The notes under the pieces are model-generated. The model saw only the letters and a list, made by a program, of their open reading frames with translations, was not told the DNA's origin and made no database searches. Made by a program: the position numbers and the translations under genes. From Myxococcota bacterium (GTDB lineage Bacteria > Myxococcota_A > Bradymonadia > UBA7976 > UBA1532), in NCBI GenBank assembly GCA_963169045.1, contig CAUJDF010000072.1:1-61036 (forward strand): a stretch of 61,036 nucleotides of DNA. The letters run 5' to 3'. The number at the start of each line of letters is the position of its first letter. The stretch's first letter is position 1. This document shows, piece by piece, positions 54,056 through 61,036 of this stretch.

Positions 54056-56032
54056 ATGACGATGCGCGGCGACAGGTGGGCGTGGTGGCTGGCGGGCCTC
54101 GTCGCCGCGTGCGCGTCGCCCGAGGCGCCGCCCCCCGCGGTCGTCGCGAGCGGCGCGGCCATCGTCAACGGCGACATCGAGCCGGGCTGGCCCGGCGTCG
54201 GCGCGCTCACGCTCGACGACCCGGGCCTCGGCTACGCGGGCGCGTTCTGCACCGGCACGCTCATCGCGCCGCGCTGGGTGCTGACGGCGGGCCACTGCGT
54301 CGACAACGCCGACTTCGGCGGGCTGTTGCCGGCCGAGCTCGTCTGGTTCTACATGGGCCCGGACGCCAACCCCGGCTTCGACGGCGAGCGGCCGCGCGAC
54401 GGCCGGTTCGTCCCCGCGGCGCGCCTCATCCCGCACCCGCTGTGGGCGCAGGACGTCCGCGACGCCCACGACATCGCCCTCGTGCAGCTCGCCGAGCCGG
54501 TCGGCGACGTCGAGACCTTCCCGCTCAACGACGCGCGCCTCGAGGGCCTCGAGGGCCGCGACACGTTCTACGTCGGGTACGGCGTCACCCATGGCATCGA
54601 CCAGCTCGGCGGCGGCATCAAGCGGTCGACGACGCTCCCGATCCTGCGCGTGCGGCCGGTGAGCTACTACAGCGGCGCCGAGACCACCGGCATCTGCTTC
54701 GGCGACTCGGGCGGGCCCGGCTTCCTGCGCCTCGGCGGGCGGTGGGTCGTGGCCGGCGTGAACAGCGCCGGCACCGGGCAGAACCCCGAGAACCCGTGCC
54801 TCGGCGCCTCCATCCACGTGCGCGTCGACGCGGAGCTCGCCTGGATCCGGTCCACGATGGGCCGCGAGGGCGGCGACTGCCGGCGCGACCCCGGGGTCTG
54901 CCAGTGCGCGGCCGCCTGCCTGCCGTCGGGCGTGTGCGACGACCGGGCCTGCGGGCGCCGGCTCGACTGCCTCGAGTCGATCGCCTGCTTCGACGCGTGC
55001 GGCGACGACCTCGCCTGCCTCGACTGCGCCGAGGACATCGCCGAGCCGGCCTACCCCGACGTCGTCGCGGTCTACGAGTGCTCCGATTTCGCTTGCGGCG
55101 TCACCCAGGACGTGTTGCGCGACGCGTGCGTGCGCGCCTCGTGCGGCGACCAGCTCGCGGCCTGCGGTGATCCGGGCGTGGAGCCGCCGCCGCCGCCTCC
55201 GCCGCCGGCGCGGGCCTGCGTGGACGCGTGGCGCTGCACGCTCGACTGCGGGGGGGCCATCGACCGGCGGTGCGCGAGCGCGTGCGCCGAGCCCGGCGCC
55301 GTCGACTTCCGCGCCCTCACGGCGTGCCTCGAGACGCGGTGCGGCGACGCGCGCGGCGATCCGGCGGCGTGGAGCCTGTGCGGCGCCCGCCGCTGCGCCG
55401 CCGAGTGGACGGCCTGCGTGCCGCCACAGACGTGCGGCATCGACGGCGGCGACTGCGGAGACGACGCCTGCCTGCCGGTGCCGTGGGGCGGTCGCCAGTG
55501 CGTCCCGACCGCCAACCGGGGCGAGGGCGAGCGCTGCGATCCGCGGCCCGCCCCGCTCGGCACCGACTGCGCCGACGGCCGCGTCTGCACCCACGACGGC
55601 CGCTGCGCGCGCGCCTGCCTGCGCGACCGCCATTGCGCCGACGGCGAGACCTGCCGCCTCGACGCCACTCCGGTGCCCGGCCTCGGCGCCTGCGCGGCCT
55701 GCGCCGACGCCGACCGCGACGGCGTGTGCGCCGACCAGGACTGCGACGACGGCGATCCGGCGACGCTCCCGGGCGCCGAGGAGATCTGCGGCGGGGGCGA
55801 CGAGGACTGCGACGGCGAGGTCGACGAGGCCTGCGCGCCGCTCCCGCCCCCGGAGCCACCGCCCGCCGCGCTCGACGGCGGCCCCGGCGACGACGCCGCG
55901 AGGGCGCCCCTCGACGAAGGGGAGAGCGCGCTCGGCCTGCACGGCCGCGGCTGCCGGTCCGCGCCCGGCGGCGGCCCGTGGTGGCTGCTCGCGCCCGCCG
56001 CAGTTTTCCTGAGGCGGCGCCGGTCGGTGTAG
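54056..56032 (+). CDS. Trypsin-like serine protease lipoprotein with MYXO-CTERM-like tail
   Basis: A 658-residue exported protease. Lipobox 'WLAGLVAAC' follows the start; the catalytic triad is visible as His in 'VLTAGHCVDN', Asp in 'AHDIALVQL' and Ser in 'CFGDSGGPGFL'. A long Cys-rich region follows, with MopA-like 'DCDDGDPATLPGAEEICGGG'. The C-terminus is 'GLHGRGC', then 'PWWLLAPAAVFL' and 'RRRR', the Gly-Cys / transmembrane / Arg pattern of MYXO-CTERM proteins anchored or released by myxosortase. It strongly supports Myxococcota. The two lipid-modification-type signals at opposite ends are unusual. Confidence 0.9.
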   Translation: MTMRGDRWAWWLAGLVAACASPEAPPPAVVASGAAIVNGDIEPGWPGVGALTLDDPGLGYAGAFCTGTLIAPRWVLTAGHCVDNADFGGLLPAELVWFYMGPDANPGFDGERPRDGRFVPAARLIPHPLWAQDVRDAHDIALVQLAEPVGDVETFPLNDARLEGLEGRDTFYVGYGVTHGIDQLGGGIKRSTTLPILRVRPVSYYSGAETTGICFGDSGGPGFLRLGGRWVVAGVNSAGTGQNPENPCLGASIHVRVDAELAWIRSTMGREGGDCRRDPGVCQCAAACLPSGVCDDRACGRRLDCLESIACFDACGDDLACLDCAEDIAEPAYPDVVAVYECSDFACGVTQDVLRDACVRASCGDQLAACGDPGVEPPPPPPPPARACVDAWRCTLDCGGAIDRRCASACAEPGAVDFRALTACLETRCGDARGDPAAWSLCGARRCAAEWTACVPPQTCGIDGGDCGDDACLPVPWGGRQCVPTANRGEGERCDPRPAPLGTDCADGRVCTHDGRCARACLRDRHCADGETCRLDATPVPGLGACAACADADRDGVCADQDCDDGDPATLPGAEEICGGGDEDCDGEVDEACAPLPPPEPPPAALDGGPGDDAARAPLDEGESALGLHGRGCRSAPGGGPWWLLAPAAVFLRRRRSV

Positions 56033-56043
56033 CCTGCACCCGC

Positions 56044-56775
56044 ATGCAGACGCCCGAGGACGAGCCGCCGGCCCCGCGCCGGCGCAAGAAGCAGTGGGTG
56101 ATGCCCGACGGCCGGCCCTCCGACGTGCCGCCGGACGAGGAGCCGGGCGTGCGTATGCGGCGACGCGCGCGCCTGGCGATCGCGGCGCTCGGCGTCTACT
56201 TCGCGATGTCGAGCGCGCCCGCCTTCCACACGCCGCTGATCCGCAGCCCCGCCTGGTGGCTGTACATGCTGTCGGTGCCGCTCGTGCTGCTCGCGCTGCT
56301 CGTCGGCGGCGTCGCCGCGCTCGTGGCGCGCCGTCGCGCGGGCGAGGGCGCCTCGTGGCACGCGTGGCACGGCCCGCTGCTCGCGATCTCGGTGGCCGGC
56401 TTCGCCCTCTTCCTCGTCTCGCTCGTCCTGCTGTCGATCGTGCGCCACGGTCAGCCGCTCGGGTCCTACGCGGCGCGCTTCGACGGCGAGGTGTGGCGCC
56501 TCCCGTCGTCGGCGGAGCCGGTGCACGGTGACCTCAGCCCGCGTCAGAAGATGGTCGGCGACCTCATCGACAACGTGCTGCCCGGCCGGACGCGCGACGA
56601 GATCGTGGCGCTGCTCGGCCCCGTCGCCGAGACGACGTACCTCGACGGGACCGGCCGCGACATCCTCTACCCGCTCGGCCTCGAGCGCGGCCCCATCGCC
56701 ATGGACTCGGAGTGGTTGCTGATCTGGCTCGACGGTGACGGTCGCTTCGACGCGGCCGCCGTGATGAACGACTGA
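56044..56775 (+). CDS. Membrane protein with SmpA/BamE-like C-terminal domain
   Basis: A 243-residue protein. The first 50 residues are charged; hydrophobic helices cover about 50-70, 75-100 and 120-142. The C-terminal 90 residues resemble an SmpA/BamE-type small-lipoprotein domain, 'DLIDNVLPGRTRDEIVALLG' then 'DSEWLLIWLDGDGRFDAAAV'. Function is unknown. It starts 11 bases after the protease stop and is followed by a lipoprotein gene in the same direction. Confidence 0.65.
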   Translation: MQTPEDEPPAPRRRKKQWVMPDGRPSDVPPDEEPGVRMRRRARLAIAALGVYFAMSSAPAFHTPLIRSPAWWLYMLSVPLVLLALLVGGVAALVARRRAGEGASWHAWHGPLLAISVAGFALFLVSLVLLSIVRHGQPLGSYAARFDGEVWRLPSSAEPVHGDLSPRQKMVGDLIDNVLPGRTRDEIVALLGPVAETTYLDGTGRDILYPLGLERGPIAMDSEWLLIWLDGDGRFDAAAVMND

Positions 56776-56792
56776 GCGTTCCGGGGGACTGA

Positions 56793-57746
56793 ATGCGTCA
56801 TTTTGCCTTGTGTTTCGCAGTGTTGTTGGCGGCGTGCGCCGGCGCGCCGCCGAAGCCGCCGGCGGCCCCGCAGGCCCGCATCGAGCAGGCGGTCATGGGC
56901 GACACTCGCGTCGGCACCTACGTCTCGGTGCCGCGTGGATTCGACACCTCGTCCTACTGGATCGAGGGCCCGGACGGCCTGGTGCTGATCGACACGCAGT
57001 TCCTGCCGTCGTCGACGGTGGAGCTCGCCGACGCGGCGGAGCGCCTCACCGGCAAGAAGATCGCGCTGGCGATCGTGCTCCATCCCAACCCCGACAAGTT
57101 CAACGGGACGGCGACGCTCCAGCAGCGCGGCGTGAAGGTGGTGACGAGCGCGCAGGTGGCGGCGCTGATCCCCGAGGTGCACAAGCTGCGGACGCAGTGG
57201 TTCTACCAGCGCTACAAGCCCGACTATCCGAAGGAGACGCCGCGCCCGGAGGTCTTCGGCGACGCGACGACGACGCTCGAGGCGGCGGGTCTGAAGCTGA
57301 CGGCGCACGTGCTCGGACCCGGCTGCAGCGGCGCGCAGGTGGTGATCGAGCACGAAGGGCACCTGTTCGTCGGCGACCTGGTGGCGAACCGCAACCACGC
57401 CTGGATGGAGCTCGGCCTGCTCGACGAGTGGCAGGCGCGGTTGGCGACGCTCAAGGCGCTGAACCCGAAGTTCGTGCACCCGGGGCGCGGCGCGTCCGGC
57501 GGCCCGGAGCTGCTCGACGCGCAGGCCGCGTACCTCGAGCGCGTGCGCGCCATCGTGGGCGAAGCGCAGCCGAAGGGCGCCCTCGACAAGCCGACGATGG
57601 CGCGCCTCGAGAAGGCCATCCAGGACGCGTACCCCGGCTACGGCTACCCGTACTTCCTCAAGATCGGCCTGCCCGGCGTCTGGAAGGCGCTCGCCGCGCC
57701 GGAGCAGACGCCGGAACAGACGCCGGCGCAGACGCCGGCGCCGTGA
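56793..57746 (+). CDS. Metallo-beta-lactamase-fold lipoprotein with degenerate metal site
   Basis: A 317-residue lipoprotein (lipobox 'AVLLAAC'). The MBL fold is clear: 'SYWIEGPDGLVLIDTQFLPS', 'VVIEHEGHLFVGDLVANRNH' and 'KFVHPGRGASGG'. The HxHxDH motif reads Leu-His-Pro-Asn-Pro-Asp-Lys-Phe: the second and last His of the motif are replaced by Asn and Lys, so normal two-metal binding is unlikely. It ends with short Gln-Thr-Pro repeats. Activity therefore uncertain; it may bind one metal or none. Confidence 0.8.
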   Translation: MRHFALCFAVLLAACAGAPPKPPAAPQARIEQAVMGDTRVGTYVSVPRGFDTSSYWIEGPDGLVLIDTQFLPSSTVELADAAERLTGKKIALAIVLHPNPDKFNGTATLQQRGVKVVTSAQVAALIPEVHKLRTQWFYQRYKPDYPKETPRPEVFGDATTTLEAAGLKLTAHVLGPGCSGAQVVIEHEGHLFVGDLVANRNHAWMELGLLDEWQARLATLKALNPKFVHPGRGASGGPELLDAQAAYLERVRAIVGEAQPKGALDKPTMARLEKAIQDAYPGYGYPYFLKIGLPGVWKALAAPEQTPEQTPAQTPAP

Positions 57747-57808
57747 CCCCACGCCGTCCGTGAAACGACCCGCCCGCGTCCCGACACTCAACTGTAGGAG
57801 GCACGCGG

Positions 57809-58585
57809 ATGGTCGAGCGGCTGAGCGCCCGGCAATACGACGAGTTCTTCGACGTGGGCTTCGTCGTCGTGCCCGGCCTGCTCGACCGGGACGACGTGGA
57901 TCGGGCGCTCGTCGCCTTCGACGCGCTCGTCGAGATGGCCCGCGACCTCGACGGCACGGTCATGCACCGGGGCGCGCAGTTCGTCGTCGACGGCGGGACG
58001 CGCATCCACCGCGTGGTGTGGTGCGGCGCGGCGGCGCCGGCGCTCTCGGCGCTCGGCCGCCATCCGCGCCTCGTCGCGCTCGCCGGGCAGGTCCTCGGCG
58101 CGTCGCGCGTCGTGCAGCTCATCAACCAGGCCCACTTCAAGCTGCCCGGCGACGGCGTCGCCTTTCCGTGGCACCAGGACAGCACGCACCGCCGCTACGG
58201 CACTCCGCAGTGGACCGACGTCAACGGCCGCGGCAGCTTCGTCGAGATCGCGGTGGCGCTCGACCCGATGGGCCCGGAGAACGGCGGCCTGCGCTTCGTG
58301 CCCGGGAGCGGCCGGCTCGGTCACGTCCCCCCCGATCCGAGGACGGGCGAGCTGCCGCCCGGCCTCTTCGACCCCGCGGCTGCCGTCGCGCCGCGCCTCG
58401 CGCCGGGGGACGCCGTCCTCTTCGGGCCGTACACCATCCACGGCAGCCCGCCGAACCCCGGCCCGGCCGCGCGCCGCCTCTTCCTCAATGGATTCGCGTC
58501 GCCCGGCGCGAATCGCCGCGTGTACCCCGGCGAGGGCGCCGGTCGCCTGCTCGACGTGCCGCGCTCGATCGACCGCGCCGCCTGA
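57809..58585 (+). CDS. Phytanoyl-CoA dioxygenase (PhyH) family protein
   Basis: A 258-residue Fe(II)/2-oxoglutarate dioxygenase. The iron motif HxD is in 'VAFPWHQDSTHRRYG', the distal His in 'FGPYTIHGSPPNPGP', and the 2-oxoglutarate-binding Arg in the following 'RRLFLNGFAS'. 'PMGPENGGLRFVPGSGRLGH' is highly typical of the family. TAGGAGGCACGCGG precedes ATG 57809. The substrate is unknown, but a secondary-metabolite or lipid hydroxylation is usual. A SnoaL-like gene follows 45 bases later. Confidence 0.9.
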   Translation: MVERLSARQYDEFFDVGFVVVPGLLDRDDVDRALVAFDALVEMARDLDGTVMHRGAQFVVDGGTRIHRVVWCGAAAPALSALGRHPRLVALAGQVLGASRVVQLINQAHFKLPGDGVAFPWHQDSTHRRYGTPQWTDVNGRGSFVEIAVALDPMGPENGGLRFVPGSGRLGHVPPDPRTGELPPGLFDPAAAVAPRLAPGDAVLFGPYTIHGSPPNPGPAARRLFLNGFASPGANRRVYPGEGAGRLLDVPRSIDRAA

Positions 58586-58630
58586 TCCGCCGCGCCCGCT
58601 CGCCCGTACGACGGTCACGGAGGTGATCCC

Positions 58631-59029
58631 ATGCGCGCGCAGAAGAATCTCGAGACCGTCCAGGCGATCTACCAGGCGTTCGGCGCCGGCGACATCCCGG
58701 CGCTCGTCGAGCGGCTCACGCCCGACGTCGAGTGGACGTGGCACGGCCCGGCGAGCGTCCCGTTCGCCGGCACGTTCCGCGGACGCGACGGCGTCGTCGA
58801 GTTCCTCGGCAGGGTGGGCGCCCACGTGGAGATCCGCGCCTTCGAACCGCACACGATGCTCCCCGGCGAGGACCACGTGCTCGTGCTCGGCCGCGAGGTC
58901 GAGGGCCCGCGCGGATCCGACCGGACGTACGACCTGCCCTTCGCGCACGTGTACCGCCTGCGCGACGGGCGCGTGCACCGCGTCGACATCTTCCTCGACG
59001 CCGCCGCCGTCGCCGCCGCCTTCGCCTGA
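58631..59029 (+). CDS. SnoaL-like/NTF2-fold protein
   Basis: A 132-residue protein of the nuclear-transport-factor-2 fold. 'AIYQAFGAGDIPALVERLTP', 'DVEWTWHGPASVPFAGTFRG' and 'HVYRLRDGRVHRVDIFLDA' are characteristic. Such proteins are cyclases, dehydratases or small-molecule binders. CGGAGGTGATCC provides a clear ribosome site before ATG 58631. Its position after the PhyH gene suggests a shared small-molecule pathway, unproven. Confidence 0.85.
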   Translation: MRAQKNLETVQAIYQAFGAGDIPALVERLTPDVEWTWHGPASVPFAGTFRGRDGVVEFLGRVGAHVEIRAFEPHTMLPGEDHVLVLGREVEGPRGSDRTYDLPFAHVYRLRDGRVHRVDIFLDAAAVAAAFA

Positions 59030-59041
59030 TATCCTGCCGGG

Positions 59042-59677
59042 GTGCCGACCACCCTCCTCGCGCTCGCGCTCGCCGTCCCCGCCTGCCTCGCCGACCGCGA
59101 CGCCGTGCGCGACGTCCCCGATCGCGAGCTGCTCGCGCGCCTCGTCTTCGCCGAGGGCACCTCGACGAACGTCGACGCGGTGCCGGCGTGCCGCGCGCGC
59201 GGCGGCGCCGTCTTCGAGGCGATCGCCTGGGGGGTGATCAACCGGGTGCGACTCGGCGAGGCCTCGCCCGCGTTGCGCCGCAAGTACGGCGACGGCCTGC
59301 GCGGGGTGGTCTTCGCGCCCGGCCAGTTCAACCCCGCGATCTCGAAGCGTTCCCGCTTCGCCCGCCTCTTCCGGTGCCCGACGGCGGCCGCGGGCTGGGA
59401 GGCGGGCTGGGCGCGGGCGACGGCGGCGGCGGACGCGGCGCTCGGCCCGCCGGCGCGCAACCCGTTCCTGCTCACCGACTGGGAGCGGACCCACGGCCTC
59501 TCCCTCGTGGCGCACTTCTACTACCCGCGGTCGTCGCAGGCGACCGCCGTCCCGCCGCCGTGGACGGACCCGCGCGGCCTCGTGCGCGACGCCGTCGTCG
59601 CCGGCCTGCCGCTCGGCACCGACTGCGTCTGGTTCTTTCGGCTCGAACGTCCGTTCGTCGCGCCGCCGCAGGAGTAG
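59042..59677 (+). CDS. SleB-like cell-wall hydrolase
   Basis: A 211-residue protein starting at GTG 59042 with a short hydrophobic N-terminal segment ('TTLLALALAVPACLA') that may be a signal or lipobox-like export sequence. 'LLARLVFAEGTSTNV', 'AIAWGVINRVRLGEASPAL' and 'LRGVVFAPGQFNPAI' match the SleB/Hydrolase_2 family (Glu of 'FAEG' is a likely catalytic residue). It should act on peptidoglycan. Confidence 0.65.
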   Translation: MPTTLLALALAVPACLADRDAVRDVPDRELLARLVFAEGTSTNVDAVPACRARGGAVFEAIAWGVINRVRLGEASPALRRKYGDGLRGVVFAPGQFNPAISKRSRFARLFRCPTAAAGWEAGWARATAAADAALGPPARNPFLLTDWERTHGLSLVAHFYYPRSSQATAVPPPWTDPRGLVRDAVVAGLPLGTDCVWFFRLERPFVAPPQE

Positions 59678-59698
59678 CGCGGCGGCGCGCGGGATGGC

Positions 59699-61036
59699 TC
59701 AGCGACAGACGCCGTCGCCGTCGAAGTTGGCGTCGTCGCAGACGAAACCGGCGTCGCAGTAGTCCTCGCGCAGGGCGGGATCGCAGCGGGCGGTGAGCCG
59801 CTTCAACGGGACGACGCGCAGCGCGTAGAGGGCGCGGTGGTCCGATCCGTGCTCGTCGACGAGGAAGTAGTGGCTGCCCGCGGGCAGGTCGACCAGCAGG
59901 CGCGAGCACAGGCCCACGCCGCCGTCGTCGTCCCCATTGAGGTAGTTGGCCGGGTCGACGGCCGCCGCCCAGCCGCCGGTGTTGAGGTCGGCGGGATCGA
60001 TGCGGAAGAGGCGCGTGTCGCCGTCGCACGCGCCGAGCGAGCTGGTGGTCTCGATCGCGAGGCGCATCGGCGCCGCGAGCGTCAGGCGGTAGACGTCGAA
60101 CTGGTCCGCGGAAGCGGCGTCGACGGCGCCGACGTACTGCCGGTTGGGGCCGGTCGTCGAGACGACCGCCGCCGCGGACGTGTGATTCGGCTCGACCTCG
60201 ACGGTGGTGCGCCAGAGGCGCTGGCAGGTGCCGGCGCCGTCGACGGTCGTCGACGCGCAGGTGTAGCCGAAGCCGCAGGTGTCCGCGTTGCCGCTGCGGT
60301 CGCAGGCCGCGCCGGGCGCCTGCACGGGGGCCGCCGCCCCCGCCTCGATCACGGTGTATGCGTGCTCGGGGCAGAGGTGGGTCGGCGCGGTGTTGCCGTC
60401 GGCGTCGCGGACGACGAGCTTGACCAGATAGCGGCCCGGTTCGTCGATCCAGATGACCGCCGTGGCGGTCGCCGGGTCGTCGGGGAAGCCGCCGAGCGCC
60501 GGGTTCGCCGGGTCGAAGAAGGCCTCGTAGATCCGCGCGGTCGACGCCTGCGGCTGGTACTGGACGACCCAGTGCCAGGCGACGACGTCGGCGGACGACA
60601 GCGAGCCGTCGAGCGTGAGCGTGCTCGGGGGCTCGACCTCGGAGTAGGAGGGCGAGGCCGTGGGATCGGGGCAGTCGCCGATCAGGACGCCGCCCGGGCC
60701 GCCGCCGCCGGGGCCGCCGCCGGGGCCCCCGGGACCGCCGCCGGGGCCGCCGCCGCCGGGGCCGCCGCCCGGGCCCCCGGGACCGCCGCCGGGGCCGCCG
60801 CCGGGGCCGCCAGGGCCGCCGCCGGGGCCGCCAGGGCCGCCGCCGGGGCCGCCAGGGCCGCCGCCGGGTCCGCCGCCGGGTCCGCCGCCGGGTCCGCCGC
60901 CGGGGCCACCGCCGGGGCCGCCGCCCGGTCCGCCGCCGGGGCCACCGCCGGGGCCGCCGCCCGGTCCGCCCCCCGGTCCACCGCCGGGACCGCCGCCCGG
61001 TCCGCCGCCGGGGCCACCGCCCGGTCCGCCACCCGG
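59699..61036 (-). CDS. Partial secreted protein with Gly/Pro repeat and Ig-like/PPC domain
   Basis: Open reading frame entering from the right edge, so the start is missing; at least 445 residues. The first visible 110 or more residues are a Gly-Gly-Pro/Gly-Gly-Gly-Pro low-complexity repeat. The next part contains a PKD/Ig-like domain ('TLDGSLSSADVVAWHWVVQY', 'GRYLVKLVVRDADGN') and then a PPC-like domain ('EVEPNHTSAAAVV', 'SADQFDVYRLTLAAPMRL'). The end has paired-Cys motifs ('CDAGFVCDDANFDGDGVC') like Myxococcota surface proteins. It is probably an extracellular protein; function unknown. Confidence 0.7.
   Translation of the reverse strand, partial: PGGGPGGGPGGGPGGGPGGGPGGGPGGGPGGGPGGGPGGGPGGGPGGGPGGGPGGGPGGGPGGPGGGPGGPGGGPGGPGGGPGGGPGGPGGGPGGGGPGGGPGGPGGGPGGGGPGGVLIGDCPDPTASPSYSEVEPPSTLTLDGSLSSADVVAWHWVVQYQPQASTARIYEAFFDPANPALGGFPDDPATATAVIWIDEPGRYLVKLVVRDADGNTAPTHLCPEHAYTVIEAGAAAPVQAPGAACDRSGNADTCGFGYTCASTTVDGAGTCQRLWRTTVEVEPNHTSAAAVVSTTGPNRQYVGAVDAASADQFDVYRLTLAAPMRLAIETTSSLGACDGDTRLFRIDPADLNTGGWAAAVDPANYLNGDDDGGVGLCSRLLVDLPAGSHYFLVDEHGSDHRALYALRVVPLKRLTARCDPALREDYCDAGFVCDDANFDGDGVCR
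60690..61036 (-). repeat. Gly/Pro-coding low-complexity repeat
   Basis: Almost uninterrupted CCGCCG/CCGGGG units on the plus strand (minus strand: Gly-Gly-Pro and Gly-Gly-Gly-Pro). Copies of 15-21 bp recur (for example GGGCCGCCAGG steps at about 60800-60870). It is in frame with the partial gene and runs off the window edge. Confidence 0.85.

Noticed and set aside
60690-61036. GC-rich short repeats as CRISPR or a replication origin
   Set aside because: Simple triplet-based Gly/Pro coding repeat with no spacers or DnaA-like boxes.

Overview
The window is very GC-rich and reads as a Myxococcota chromosome (Polyangia or a relative). The supporting signs are a secreted trypsin-like protease ending in a MYXO-CTERM-type Gly-Cys / hydrophobic / Arg tail (54056-56032), paired DUF1592/DUF1552 secreted proteins, MopA-type 'DxDxDG...CGDxxDQDC' metal-binding repeats, and a MoxR/vWA/beta-propeller ('bpX') conflict system. 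No rRNA, tRNA or CRISPR array was seen.

Region 1 (1-4.4 kb) is mobile and addiction DNA: an IS66 transposase remnant, then a transposition module (DUF6431 zinc-ribbon protein, DDE integrase, ExeA/TniB-like ATPase and a small orphan protein). The ATPase is frameshifted by an exact 7-bp tandem duplication. A BrnT-like toxin/XRE antitoxin pair follows, preceded by a perfect palindromic operator candidate.

Region 2 (4.6-24.1 kb) is a large, unusual type III-B CRISPR-Cas locus. The effector operon runs rightward from a consensus-like promoter at 13.07 kb: a small coiled-coil-like protein, a HEPN/P-loop NTPase, cmr1, cas10 (cmr2, no HD domain), cmr3, cmr4, cmr5, cmr6 and a CARF-HEPN (DxTHG) ribonuclease. 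All junctions from the NTPase through cmr3, and from cmr4 on, are short stop/start overlaps. Left of it are a second CARF-HEPN ribonuclease (minus strand), a DUF3800/RNase H-like plus TPR protein (plus strand) and, divergent from that, an operon for a reverse transcriptase fused to a CRISPR-associated primase-polymerase-like domain and a Csx3-AAA ATPase. cas1, cas2 and an array are absent from the window. The likely logic is RNA-triggered Cas10 synthesis of cyclic oligoadenylate, two CARF-HEPN effectors, one Csx3-type regulator, and three accessory proteins of unknown role.

Region 3 (24.1-35.8 kb) holds a giant TPR/propeller protein frameshifted near its N-terminus by an exact 5-bp tandem duplication, a Uma2-family nuclease with a heptad-repeat tail, the DUF1552/DUF1592 pair, an asparaginase-domain protein coupled to a membrane protein, a decayed lipoprotein gene, ~42-bp tandem repeats and an EVE-like/HNH nuclease.

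Region 4 (36-46 kb) is housekeeping and surface biology: a CotH/C-type lectin lipoprotein, an M6 metalloprotease, a cobalamin-binding histidine kinase with the Wx9EH signature of CarH photoreceptors, a universal stress protein, HU and an acyltransferase.

Region 5 (46-54 kb) is a tightly overlapping operon: amidohydrolase, dual-specificity phosphatase, then the MoxR ATPase, bpX5-like, vWA/propeller and bpX6/propeller proteins of a ternary conflict system. Region 6 (54-61 kb) carries secreted and metabolic genes: trypsin-like protease, SmpA-like membrane protein, degenerate metallo-beta-lactamase lipoprotein, PhyH dioxygenase, SnoaL-like protein, SleB-like hydrolase and a partial secreted protein with a huge Gly/Pro repeat.
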